Positions 26,276 through 34,385 of a stretch of 64,000 nt of DNA are shown here, piece after piece (position 1 is the stretch's first letter; each line of letters begins with the position of its first letter). The position numbers and the translations under genes were made by a program. The notes below the pieces were generated by a model. It was not told the origin of the DNA, made no database searches, and worked only from the letters and a program-made list of their open reading frames with translations. Origin of the DNA: Tenericutes bacterium HGW-Tenericutes-2 (GTDB taxonomy: Bacteria > Bacillota_I > Bacilli_A > Acholeplasmatales > Acholeplasmataceae); assembly GCA_002839095.1 (NCBI GenBank), contig PGXL01000007.1:1-64000 (forward strand). Reading direction: 5' to 3'.

Positions 26276-26905
26276 ATGAAAATTGCACCTTCAGTATTAA
26301 CTGCAGATTTTGCAAATTTAAGAAGTGAACTCGAATCAATTTCGAATGCAGATCTTATTCATCTAGATATCATGGATGGTCATTTCGTCCCCAATATCTC
26401 ATTTGGTCCTGCAATTGCTAAGGAAATTGAAAAAAATACACATCTTCCCTTAGATATCCACTTAATGGTTACTGATCCATTGCAATGGATACCTAAATTT
26501 TCATTTCCAAAAACTAAATATATAACGATTCATACCGAATCCAATCATGTATCTGAGACGATACAAGCTATCCAAAAACAAAACATTGGAGTAGGATTAT
26601 CCATTAAGCCTAAAACTCCAGTACGTGCACTTATTCCATATATTAATGAAGTTAAATTAATTCTAATCATGACAGTAGAACCAGGCTTTGGTGGTCAATC
26701 CTTTATGACTGAAATGCTTGATAAGGTTAAAGAATTGGTTAAGATTAGAAAAGAAAATGGTTTATCCTTCGCAATTGAAGTCGATGGTGGTGTCAATGAC
26801 TTAACGATAGAGCTATGCAAGGAAGCTGGAGTAGATATTTCAGTGGTAGGCAGTCACCTTTTCAATATGGAAAACCGTAAGAAAGGAATTGATTCTCTAA
26901 GATGA
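26276..26905 (+). CDS. rpe: Ribulose-phosphate 3-epimerase
   Basis: A 209-residue TIM-barrel epimerase joining ribulose-5-phosphate and xylulose-5-phosphate in the pentose phosphate pathway. Signatures: LIHLDIMDGHFVPNISFGP near residues 29-47 (metal-binding His/Asp), HLMVTDP, and the phosphate loop VEPGFGGQ. AGGAGG precedes its ATG. It overlaps thiN by ATGA. The sequence is slightly shorter than most family members but complete. Confidence 0.95.
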   Translation: MKIAPSVLTADFANLRSELESISNADLIHLDIMDGHFVPNISFGPAIAKEIEKNTHLPLDIHLMVTDPLQWIPKFSFPKTKYITIHTESNHVSETIQAIQKQNIGVGLSIKPKTPVRALIPYINEVKLILIMTVEPGFGGQSFMTEMLDKVKELVKIRKENGLSFAIEVDGGVNDLTIELCKEAGVDISVVGSHLFNMENRKKGIDSLR

Positions 26906-27507
26906 GAGTACTAGTCGTTACACATCCCACACCTAAAAACATAAAAGAAATCATGCCTTTAAAAGACTCCGATTATATTATTGCAGTCGATCAGGCAGTT
27001 TTTTCTCTATATAAACAAAGAGTCCCTATACACCTTGCGGTAGGGGACTTTGATAGCTTAACAAATCATGGTATGTTAGTCAATTTAAATGTGGTTAGAT
27101 TAAACCCAATTAAGGATGTTACTGATACCCATCAAGCATTGGTAGAAGCTACAAAGATTAACCCTGATGAGCTCTATTTAATCGGTGGAATTGGTGGAGA
27201 AAGAATTGAGCACTTTATGGTGCATACGATGTTCTTTAACGAGTTTCCTGAAATGATTATCAAAGACGAGAATTCAACAATATATGTCTTAGATAAGGGT
27301 ATTCATGAATTCGAGGTCAAGGACCAATATGTCTCATTTTTTGCATACCCAAAAGCAGTCTTAACACTCGTAGGATTCAAGTATGATTTAACCGAGTATA
27401 TTTTAAACACCTATGATCCTTTATGCATAAGCAATGAGCTTATGGAAGACAAAGGATTTATTGATATTAAAGAAGGTAAGGTTATTGTTGTTATTTCAAA
27501 GAAATAA
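26902..27507 (+). CDS. thiN: Thiamine pyrophosphokinase
   Basis: A 201-residue enzyme converting thiamine to thiamine diphosphate with ATP. Key parts: DYIIAVDQAV, the VGDFDSL signature near residue 47, and TDTHQALVEA, followed by the C-terminal beta domain that binds thiamine. It starts in the rpe stop codon and is the last gene of the unit. No thiamine synthesis genes or THI-box are near, so it most likely activates imported thiamine. Confidence 0.92.
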   Translation: MRVLVVTHPTPKNIKEIMPLKDSDYIIAVDQAVFSLYKQRVPIHLAVGDFDSLTNHGMLVNLNVVRLNPIKDVTDTHQALVEATKINPDELYLIGGIGGERIEHFMVHTMFFNEFPEMIIKDENSTIYVLDKGIHEFEVKDQYVSFFAYPKAVLTLVGFKYDLTEYILNTYDPLCISNELMEDKGFIDIKEGKVIVVISKK

Positions 27508-27516
27508 GCGACCTAG

Positions 27517-27551
27517 ATAAAAAAATAAAAGGCGTTGGCCTTTTTATTTTT
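27517..27551. terminator. Shared bidirectional terminator of thiN and rpmB
   Basis: A long stem, AAAAATAAAAGGC then GCCTTTTTATTTTT around a short loop, lies between the convergent genes. It is A-rich on one side and T-rich on the other, so it can end both transcripts. It touches the rpmB stop codon. Confidence 0.85.
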
Positions 27552-27738
27552 AAACGCGTTCTAAATTATTCTTTTTTAAAGCACGAGCAGAAACTTTTAC
27601 CTTAAGTACATTCCCGTTTTCGTCTTTTATACGTACTGTCTGAAGATTGCTCTTCCATGTACGGCGAGTCGCGTTTAACGCGTGACTGCGTTTGTTACCA
27701 AAAATCGTCTTTTTACCTGTTACGTAGCATTCAGCCAT
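27550..27738 (-). CDS. rpmB: 50S ribosomal protein L28
   Basis: A 62-residue basic ribosomal protein. It opens with [19 protein letters not shown] and carries the conserved [14 protein letters not shown] stretch. Only one cysteine is present, so it is the zinc-free form. It is transcribed alone, opposite to thiN and to the downstream kinase. This rpmB - yloV order resembles Bacillus, where yloU lies between them; yloU is absent here. Confidence 0.97.
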   Translation of the reverse strand: MAECYVTGKKTIFGNKRSHALNATRRTWKSNLQTVRIKDENGNVLKVKVSARALKKNNLERV

Positions 27739-28038
27739 ATTCTCACTCCTAACTGCACAACCTAATTTAACATAAAAAAATTAAAAAAGCAACCAGAAAA
27801 GCAATAATCAATTAAATATTTATTAAATTATACCGAGAGACCTAAATGAATGACGATTTGACACTATTTCAAAGAAATATGATATAATATCAATGTAAAT
27901 AAAGAGGTAAGAAAATCATTGCATTTTCATGTTTTAAATGCTATACTGTAAAAGTATAAAAATGTATGAAAATAAACTAATCAATTTATCGATATTTATA
28001 TACGCAACATTTTTCCCAAATAAGAGGAGGATCATTTA
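27739..28038. promoter_or_regulatory. Divergent control region between rpmB and the YloV-like gene
   Basis: This 300-bp gap holds two rightward promoter candidates: TTGACA (27858-27863) with TATAAT (27883-27888) at a wide 19-bp spacing, and TTGCAT (27919-27924) with TATACT (27942-27947) at 17 bp. A GAGGAGG site precedes the kinase ATG. I see no small gene and no known riboswitch in the remaining leader. Confidence 0.6.
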
Positions 28039-29712
28039 ATGGCGAATCAAACAGTCAGTGGAACTCTATTTAAGAAAATGGTAACTAACGGAGCAGTAAA
28101 TCTAAAAAACAATCACAAAGAAATTGATCATTTGAACGTATTCCCTGTACCTGATGGAGACACTGGTACGAATATGCAAATGACAATGATGGCGGGTATT
28201 AAAGAAGTAAATAGTCTTGATTCACAATCAATTGTTGATATTTCAAAAATTTTATCACGTGGACTACTAATGGGAGCAAGAGGTAACTCTGGAGTTATAC
28301 TTTCCCAATTTTTCCGTGGTGTTTATTCGGAAATCGCTAAAATTGATAATGGATCAGCTACAGTTCCTGAATTTATTCAAGCATTAGTCGGAGGATATCA
28401 AATGGCATATCGTGCTGTTATGGATCCAGTCGAAGGAACTATTCTTACCGTTGTGAGAGAATCTGCTGAAAAAGTACTCCGTGAATCATCCAATTTAAAT
28501 AGTGTGGAAGAAGTTTTAAAACTATATTTAGAACAAGCTAAGGAAACATTAATCAAAACCCCAGATTTACTTCCTGTTTTAAAAGAAGCAGGTGTAGTAG
28601 ATAGTGGTGGTGCTGGTTTTATAAAAATAATCGAAGGATGGGTTATGGCACTTGAAGGTCAGATGTTAAACGAATCTGAAGCTTCATTTACTCCATCGAA
28701 GAAAGAACATTATCATGGTGCTGAAAATTTAGGTGCTGTTGATATTAAATTTGGATTCTGTACAGAATTCATTGTCAAGCTTCACAAACCAGAAAAATTC
28801 AATGAAAACTTTATGAAGGACCCACTTTCTCAAATGGGTGATTCATTGGTCGTCGTTACTGATGATGACCTACTCAAGGTCCATGTCCATACCAATCAAC
28901 CAGGTGTTGCATTAACACTTGCTCAAAAGTATGGAGATCTACAAACGATTAAGATTGAAAATATGAGAATTCAACATTCTAATATTATGGAAAACGCAGA
29001 TACACCAATACACCAAGTTGAAAATCAATTAAAAATGCCTAAGAAGCCTAAAGCTAAGTTTGGTATTATTGCAGTAGCTTCTGGTACTGGTATCCAAGAT
29101 GCATTTAAAGAATTAGGTGTTGATTTAATTATTGATGGTGGTCAAACCATGAACCCATCAACTGAATCATTTGTGAAGGCAATTGAATCACTCAATTGTG
29201 AACATATCATTATCTTACCTAATAACAAAAATATTATTTTATCAGCTGAACAAACGTTAGACCTATGTCCAGATCGTTCAATTCGAGTACTTAAGACAAA
29301 GAGCATCGCTCAAGGCTATTCATCATTAATGGCATTTGATCCAACTCAAGATCTTGATGAAAACTTTGAATCGATGACTGATGTTGTAACAAATATGCGT
29401 TCAGGTGAAATTACTTATGCAGTTAGAGATACTGAATTAAATGGTGTCAGCATTAAAAATGGTGATTTCATTGGAATCACTAAGGGTGAAATTAAGGTTT
29501 CAACACCATCCAGATTAGATACTGCAACAGCACTTCTAGATGATATGGTAGATATGGACCGTGAAATCATAACGATTTTCTATGGCAATGATGCAGATGA
29601 AGATGAACTTGATAATATCGTTGCACATGCGAAGAAGTTAAACCCTGATATCGAAGTAGAAACCATTGAAGGTAAACAAGATATTTACACCTATATCTTC
29701 GCTATTGAATAA
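28039..29712 (+). CDS. fakA: DAK2-domain protein, FakA/YloV-like fatty acid kinase
   Basis: A 557-residue protein of the YloV/FakA family. The N-terminal DAK2 domain (about 8-205) has the metal- and nucleotide-binding runs FPVPDGDTGTNM and GARGNSGVILSQF, and VDSGGAGF later. A middle and C-terminal half (about 240-557) matches the family's lipid-carrier-binding part. FakA phosphorylates fatty acids bound to a FakB (DegV) partner so they can enter phospholipid synthesis. No fakB gene is in the window. It is followed by a terminator and then tRNA-Leu. Confidence 0.88.
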   Translation: MANQTVSGTLFKKMVTNGAVNLKNNHKEIDHLNVFPVPDGDTGTNMQMTMMAGIKEVNSLDSQSIVDISKILSRGLLMGARGNSGVILSQFFRGVYSEIAKIDNGSATVPEFIQALVGGYQMAYRAVMDPVEGTILTVVRESAEKVLRESSNLNSVEEVLKLYLEQAKETLIKTPDLLPVLKEAGVVDSGGAGFIKIIEGWVMALEGQMLNESEASFTPSKKEHYHGAENLGAVDIKFGFCTEFIVKLHKPEKFNENFMKDPLSQMGDSLVVVTDDDLLKVHVHTNQPGVALTLAQKYGDLQTIKIENMRIQHSNIMENADTPIHQVENQLKMPKKPKAKFGIIAVASGTGIQDAFKELGVDLIIDGGQTMNPSTESFVKAIESLNCEHIIILPNNKNIILSAEQTLDLCPDRSIRVLKTKSIAQGYSSLMAFDPTQDLDENFESMTDVVTNMRSGEITYAVRDTELNGVSIKNGDFIGITKGEIKVSTPSRLDTATALLDDMVDMDREIITIFYGNDADEDELDNIVAHAKKLNPDIEVETIEGKQDIYTYIFAIE

Positions 29713-29727
29713 AGAAAAAAAACTCTT

Positions 29728-29750
29728 AAAAAGGTGCTTGCACCTTTTTT
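29728..29750 (+). terminator. Terminator after the YloV-like gene
   Basis: AAAAAGGTG (29728-29736) pairs with CACCTTTTT (29741-29749) around a CTTG tetraloop, with T residues following. The tRNA-Leu gene begins five bases later. Confidence 0.85.
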
Positions 29751-29754
29751 AATG

Positions 29755-29842
29755 GCGGACGTGGTGGAATGGTAGACACGCATGTTTGAGGGGCATGTGG
29801 CCGCGTTAGGCCGTGTGAGTTCAAATCTCATCGTCCGCACCA
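29755..29842 (+). tRNA. tRNA-Leu (anticodon GAG)
   Basis: An 88-nt tRNA with CCA encoded. The acceptor GCGGACG (29755-29761) pairs with CGTCCGC (29832-29838). The anticodon GAG is at 29788-29790 in a 7-nt loop closed by CATGT/GCATG. A long variable arm (class II) and the T-loop GTTCAAATC are present. It has no promoter of its own in the five bases after the upstream terminator, so it may depend on read-through. Confidence 0.96.
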
Positions 29843-29856
29843 TATAAGAATGAAAT

Positions 29857-29921
29857 GACTCCAAAAAGTTAGTGAAAAGGTGTAATAATGATACCTGATC
29901 TTAAACTAAGGAGTCTTTTTT
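29857..29921 (+). terminator. Bulged hairpin with T-run after tRNA-Leu
   Basis: GACTCC (29857-29862) and TTAGT (29869-29873) pair with ACTAA-GGAGTC (29905-29915) with a 6-nt bulge, and an inner AGGT/ACCT stem closes the loop. Six T residues follow. It could end the tRNA-Leu transcript. The layout also resembles the left end of IS3-family (IS150-group) elements, so it may be a scar. Confidence 0.5.
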
Positions 29922-30105
29922 ATTACGAGATTACTATTTGAACATAGACATAAAATATCAAAAATAGAACTTTCCCGAGGAATCCTCGAAATTCACATTC
30001 ACCATTAATACAATTACACTCTATGCAAAGATTATTGCGATTTTGTTGATAACAATGAATTAATTGATTTAGAAAGTTCAAAACCTGCACTATTCTAGAA
30101 AACGA
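29922..30105 (+). other. Gene-free stretch with a decayed reading frame
   Basis: No intact gene is visible. A broken frame can be followed from about 29925 (codons giving TRLLFEHRHKISKIELSRG), reaching a stop near 30010, and continuing in the same frame as YNYTLCKDYCDFVDNNELID to about 30100. It may be a decayed insertion-sequence or host gene. I could not assign a family. Confidence 0.3.
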
Positions 30106-30134
30106 TTGACATAAATATTTGTCTATGTTATAAA
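30106..30134 (+). promoter_or_regulatory. Promoter of the SHOCT protein gene
   Basis: TTGACA at 30106-30111 and TATAAA at 30129-30134 are 17 bp apart. Confidence 0.75.
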
Positions 30135-30167
30135 TAAACTAGATGTTAATCTAATGGGGGTTTGTTT

Positions 30168-30527
30168 ATGATATTTGGAATATTGGCTTTAGCATTAAAA
30201 AATAAAACATTAGGAATTGTTGCTATTGTATCTGGTGTATGTTTTTCTATATTATGGCTCTTAACTGGCTTTGTAGGAGATTCTTATACAATGATTGGGG
30301 CATTGACATTAATAATTGTTACATGCCTACCGGACTTGATTATGGGTATTATTTCAGTTTCTAAAGTTAATAAAAAAGCAAAAATCCAAAGTTCTAATGA
30401 CATTACTTCGAATAAGGGTTCATTATCACTTACAGACAAACTTAATGAAATAAACTCATTAAGAGAAAATGGTATGTTAACAGAAGAAGAATTTTTGGAA
30501 GCTAAGAAAAGTATTCTAAAAAGTTAA
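30168..30527 (+). CDS. Small membrane protein with C-terminal SHOCT domain
   Basis: A 119-residue protein with two or three membrane helices in the first ~65 residues, a polar linker, and a SHOCT motif at the C-terminus (KLNEINSLRENGMLTEEEF then the final KKSILKS). SHOCT is a short domain found at protein ends and thought to mediate oligomerisation. I start at ATG 30168, seven bases after GGGGG; the TTG at 30162 is too near that site. It has its own promoter and stands alone. Confidence 0.75.
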   Translation: MIFGILALALKNKTLGIVAIVSGVCFSILWLLTGFVGDSYTMIGALTLIIVTCLPDLIMGIISVSKVNKKAKIQSSNDITSNKGSLSLTDKLNEINSLRENGMLTEEEFLEAKKSILKS

Positions 30528-30578
30528 ACAATACATCTTTTCTTATAAAAATTGATATTCTTACATAAATAGATGATT

Positions 30579-30604
30579 AGACGTTAGCAATAGCGTCTTT
30601 TTTT
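30579..30604 (+). terminator. Terminator of the SHOCT gene
   Basis: AGACG (30579-30583) pairs with CGTCT (30594-30598) around a 10-nt loop and is followed by a run of T residues. Confidence 0.7.
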
Positions 30605-30658
30605 ATTTTCTCACTCAGAAATCAGTTCAATTTTATCTTGCAAGAGCGAAATTATGTC

Positions 30659-30677
30659 ACTCAATATTTAATTGAGT
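30659..30677. promoter_or_regulatory. Inverted repeat, probable XRE operator
   Basis: ACTCAAT and ATTGAGT are perfect 7-bp arms around ATTTA. It lies 20 bp before the -35 box of the XRE regulator gene, where an autoregulatory site would be expected. Confidence 0.5.
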
Positions 30678-30696
30678 AACAAATATCAACCATTTA

Positions 30697-30725
30697 TTGA
30701 TTTGCATCATCAAGTATTTTATAAT
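30697..30725 (+). promoter_or_regulatory. Promoter of the membrane XRE regulator
   Basis: TTGATT at 30697-30702 and TATAAT at 30720-30725 have 17-bp spacing. A purine-rich GGGGGGAT site follows before the ATG. Confidence 0.7.
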
Positions 30726-30749
30726 ATCACTAGTAGGGGGGGATCCATT

Positions 30750-32336
30750 ATGGAGTATAAAGAAATTGGTGCATTGTTAAAATCACTTAGAATCAAGCAT
30801 GGACTTAAGCAAGCAGAATTAGCAGAACTTCTTCACGTGACTCATCAAGCTGTGTCTCGGTGGGAAAAAGGAACGAATATGCCGAATTTGCTTACTTTGA
30901 CAGAATTGAAGAAGTTATATCATATTAGTATTGACGAATTGCTATTAGAAGTAGAATCTAAAATTGATACATCGCCAAAAAACTATACTCCTTTATGGTT
31001 TCTTCGCTTCTTTATATTTCCACTACTATTGATACTTTTATCAACAGGGTTATCACAATTCTATTTTCACCTTAATACACCTTATGCAACCATTATCATG
31101 GCAATATTCTTCGGTGTTATCCTATCAATTATTATGGTTGTAATCAAAGTCAGAAATCGAGGATATTTTTACTTATCTATCTTAGGACTTCTTTTATTGA
31201 TCAATGGTACTGTTTATTTTTCAAATAGAAATTTTTATGATCTTATGGAGGTACCTTATCTACAAGAAATCGAACAGTTTGTTACAGACATACCCTATTC
31301 CAACTATCCGCCAAAAAATATAAAATACACTATGAATGATGAGCCTTACGTGATGATGTACCAAGAGGGTGATATAAACATTCAACTTTATGAAATCAAT
31401 GCTGAAATATCAAGTATGCTAACTTATGTTTCAACAAACAATTATCCAGTAATGAGTGTAGCTATATTAGGAAATGAAGCTTATTTCTCAAGCTATGAAA
31501 GTGGCACAGGTGGATCAACTATTCATCTTTTAGATTTGACAACTCATGAAGTTAGCTTAATATATACAGCAGCTCAACGCTTTGACGTAGTAGCTAGTGA
31601 AACAACACTATATTTTGTTGAATTAGATGATTTTTTCATCGATTATAATGATATTATTTACAAGTGGAATGGCCAAGAAATAGAATGGGTTGCAGAATTT
31701 AATTTTGAAATAGTAGACATACTTTACAAAGAAGGAATAGGTCACTTTTATATATCAATAAATAGAAGTAATAATCAAGATATCCACAAGTTTGGAAATA
31801 TACTGATTTATACTGAGTTCTTCCATCTTCAATCTCAAGTCTTTGATGAAGATTTAACAGAAGAATTCCACCTAAAAAAAGTAGATAATCGCGTATTATC
31901 AACATTGAACAATGAAATTATAAGCTTACGATTTAATGAAGTAACCTTTACCGGATTAAGAGGTAGTGAAGATCAAATGCATGAAACAGGTGATTTTTCA
32001 ATGTTTAGTGGAAGTATAGTTGGTCCAAATTGGAGTATAAGAACACAAAATGCATTTTATAGCCCTGATTTTAGACCAGTTGGCGGACATTATATCTTTT
32101 GGAGAGAAAACACAGGCAGATATATTGCTATCGAAAGAGATACTATTTCATTACTAGAAGGTTATTCAAGACAAATTGAAGAAATGATGATACCTTCATA
32201 TTGGAGACACACTATATTTGTAATTGTGATTCCATTGATAGCTTTAGTCATGACTTTTGGAACAACAATCACAAGCAAAAAAAAGAAAACTAAAGAAAAA
32301 AAGAGTCAAACAAATCTTCAAAGCGAGTCACTATAA
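30750..32336 (+). CDS. Membrane-anchored XRE-family regulator with outside sensor domain
   Basis: A 528-residue protein. Residues 1-70 are a Cro/CI-type helix-turn-helix (GLKQAELAELLHVTHQAVSR and SRWEKGTNMP). Three membrane helices follow (about 78-100, 108-130, 136-152), then about 330 residues predicted outside the cell, then one more helix (about 490-511) and a lysine-rich tail. The outer region has repeated short beta-like segments, reminiscent of a beta-propeller, but I do not recognise a family. I start at ATG 30750, after GGGGGGAT; an upstream ATG adds 26 residues that read through the promoter. It looks like a one-component transmembrane sensor, with the inverted repeat at 30659 as likely operator. 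Confidence 0.8.
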   Translation: MEYKEIGALLKSLRIKHGLKQAELAELLHVTHQAVSRWEKGTNMPNLLTLTELKKLYHISIDELLLEVESKIDTSPKNYTPLWFLRFFIFPLLLILLSTGLSQFYFHLNTPYATIIMAIFFGVILSIIMVVIKVRNRGYFYLSILGLLLLINGTVYFSNRNFYDLMEVPYLQEIEQFVTDIPYSNYPPKNIKYTMNDEPYVMMYQEGDINIQLYEINAEISSMLTYVSTNNYPVMSVAILGNEAYFSSYESGTGGSTIHLLDLTTHEVSLIYTAAQRFDVVASETTLYFVELDDFFIDYNDIIYKWNGQEIEWVAEFNFEIVDILYKEGIGHFYISINRSNNQDIHKFGNILIYTEFFHLQSQVFDEDLTEEFHLKKVDNRVLSTLNNEIISLRFNEVTFTGLRGSEDQMHETGDFSMFSGSIVGPNWSIRTQNAFYSPDFRPVGGHYIFWRENTGRYIAIERDTISLLEGYSRQIEEMMIPSYWRHTIFVIVIPLIALVMTFGTTITSKKKKTKEKKSQTNLQSESL

Positions 32337-32512
32337 TAGGCTATTTGGATTCATTTTTTATTATCGATTCTTGAATGTATTATAGGTTTCCGTTTCACGT
32401 AGATAAGGTATAATTATTATATCTACTCTATATGTAGGAAACTTTTTTATCTTTTAGACTTAAATTTAATATCAGTGAGATTGTAGTTATTTTTATGAAG
32501 AGGTGTAAGGCA

Positions 32513-33694
32513 ATGGACAAAACAAAAAAAACAAAGTGGACAACATTTTTATGGGACGTATTCATGTGTTCGCTTGGTTCATATGGTGGACCTGAAGCAC
32601 ATTACGGAGTTTTCTCTTCTATTCTAGTGAAGAAAAAGAAATACATTACAGAAGAAGAACTTACAGAAATGATTGGATTATATGCACTAGTTCCTGGACC
32701 AAGTAGTACACAAACCATTACAGCCATAGGATATTATATAGGTGGACCATTACTTGCTTTATTAACATTTTTAGTTTGGGCATTTCCTGCTATTGTGACC
32801 ATGGGTTTAATTGGTGTTTTCTTTACTCAAATAGCTGCTAATGATGGCTGGAAGCCTATAATCACCTATCTACCTGCTGTTGCAGTCGCATTCATTATCT
32901 ATGCTGCAATAACCTTGTCTAGAAAGGTATTAAAAAAATCATTTGATTATATATTATTTGTAGTTATGTTAATTCTTGGGTTATTACTTGTTGGATATTC
33001 AATGTGGGTTGTGCCTTTGCTTTTGGTATTAGGTGGAATTATCGTCTTATTTCCACATCTAAAGACCAAGTCAGAAGTCAAAGTCTCACATCAACCGAAA
33101 TGGTATATATTAGGAATTGTTATTTTATTAGCAGTGTTTAATGAAGGTTTAAGAGCATTTATCACTGCACCATGGGTAACCTTATATACATCATTTTATC
33201 GATATGGGTATTCAGTAATTGGTGGTGGTCAAATTGTCGTGCCATTGATGATTCAAGATCTTGTGCAGACACAATCACTCATCACACTTAATGATTTTTT
33301 AGCAGGTTATGCTATTGATCAAGCGATACCAGGACCACTATTTAGCTTCGCTGCATTTGTATCATCTAGATCATTTGCAGGCTCAGGATTTTCATTTCTA
33401 GCAGGTTTAATTGGTGGATTTAGCATATTCCTACCAGGGATATTACTTGTTTTCTTTATATTTCCAGTATGGAAGTCGACACGTGCTATTCCGCAAATGA
33501 AATACTTTTTAGCAGGTGTTAGTGTGACTGCAGCCAGTTTAATCACAATGACAGCAATCAATCAGTCGATAGAATTACCTGTAAACTTTGCAGTTTACGC
33601 AATACTTGTCATCAGCACATTACTCCTATTATCAAAAAAAGTACCTGCACCACTGATTGTTATCTTGGCTGCAATCTTAGGATTTCTCATCTAG
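32513..33694 (+). CDS. chrA: Chromate transporter (ChrA, two-domain type)
   Basis: A 393-residue membrane transporter of the CHR family with two homologous halves. The N-half has LGSYGGPEAHYGVF and VPGPSSTQ; the C-half has VIGGGQIVVPLM and AIPGPLFSFAAF, the matching signatures. About ten to eleven membrane helices are visible. CHR proteins exchange chromate, often against sulfate, across the membrane. I start at ATG 32513, preceded by AGAGGTG; the ATG at 32495 would overlap that site. A TATAAT lies about 100 bp upstream. Chromate itself need not be the natural substrate. Confidence 0.88.
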   Translation: MDKTKKTKWTTFLWDVFMCSLGSYGGPEAHYGVFSSILVKKKKYITEEELTEMIGLYALVPGPSSTQTITAIGYYIGGPLLALLTFLVWAFPAIVTMGLIGVFFTQIAANDGWKPIITYLPAVAVAFIIYAAITLSRKVLKKSFDYILFVVMLILGLLLVGYSMWVVPLLLVLGGIIVLFPHLKTKSEVKVSHQPKWYILGIVILLAVFNEGLRAFITAPWVTLYTSFYRYGYSVIGGGQIVVPLMIQDLVQTQSLITLNDFLAGYAIDQAIPGPLFSFAAFVSSRSFAGSGFSFLAGLIGGFSIFLPGILLVFFIFPVWKSTRAIPQMKYFLAGVSVTAASLITMTAINQSIELPVNFAVYAILVISTLLLLSKKVPAPLIVILAAILGFLI

Positions 33695-33721
33695 CTATTC
33701 ATTATATTCAGATATGAAATG

Positions 33722-33743
33722 AACTCCTACCAGGAGTTTTTTT
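33722..33743 (+). terminator. chrA: chrA terminator
   Basis: AACTCCT (33722-33728) pairs with AGGAGTT (33732-33738) with an ACC loop and seven T residues after it. Confidence 0.9.
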
Positions 33744-33847
33744 ATTGATTTCTCATTAGAAGATGCCTAAAATTATTAATTCTATACATATGCATTCAAC
33801 AATGCAGACTTACATGTTATAATAAATACATCATTTGAGGTGGTTTT

Positions 33848-34378
33848 ATGAAATTATCAACCGGTATGACTGTACCAATTCACAGCTACAAGCATAATAA
33901 AAAGCTGCACCGTATCTGGAAAAAAACCGTGGTATTATATCAAGATCAAAATGTATTAGTAACTGCAAACAATAGAACAAAGGTTATCGAATCTGACGGA
34001 AGAAGCTGGCATACCAAGGAACCAGCAATCTGTTATTTTTACTCAGACCTATGGTTTAATATCATTGGAATGCTTAAAAAGGATGGAATCTATTTTTATT
34101 GCAACCTATCAAGTCCTTATTTATATGATGGTGAAGCCATCAAATATATTGACTATGATTTAGATGTCAAGGTATTTCCAGATGGGAAATACGTTTTGCT
34201 CGATGAAAAAGAGTATGAAACACATCTAGGATTGATGTGCTACTCAGAAGAAATTCAGTCGATTATTCATGATCAAATACAGATATTAATAAAAAAAATC
34301 GAGAATAAAGAAAAACCTTTCTGTCTAACAGACATTAAAGCTTTTCATGAACAATATAAAAAATTGAGTAAAAAGTGA
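33848..34378 (+). CDS. ntdP: DUF402 nucleoside di/triphosphate phosphatase
   Basis: A 176-residue protein of the DUF402 family, like Staphylococcus Sa1684 and Bacillus YgaC (NtdP), which hydrolyse nucleoside tri- and diphosphates. Conserved blocks: IHSYKHNKKLHRIWKKT, NNRTKVIESDGRSWHTKEP, AICYFYSDLWFNIIGM and FYCNLSSPYLYDGE, followed by the acidic IKYIDYDLDVKVFPDG. The Asp/Glu residues of the metal site are in place. GAGG precedes the ATG. The membrane gene follows after 7 bp, so the two form one unit, an order also seen in bacilli. Confidence 0.9.
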   Translation: MKLSTGMTVPIHSYKHNKKLHRIWKKTVVLYQDQNVLVTANNRTKVIESDGRSWHTKEPAICYFYSDLWFNIIGMLKKDGIYFYCNLSSPYLYDGEAIKYIDYDLDVKVFPDGKYVLLDEKEYETHLGLMCYSEEIQSIIHDQIQILIKKIENKEKPFCLTDIKAFHEQYKKLSKK

Positions 34379-34385
34379 GGATATT

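Noticed and set aside
32430-32460. Possible attenuator hairpin before chrA
   Set aside because: CTAC/GTAG arms are only 4 bp and the T-run is ordinary in this AT-rich leader, too weak to call.
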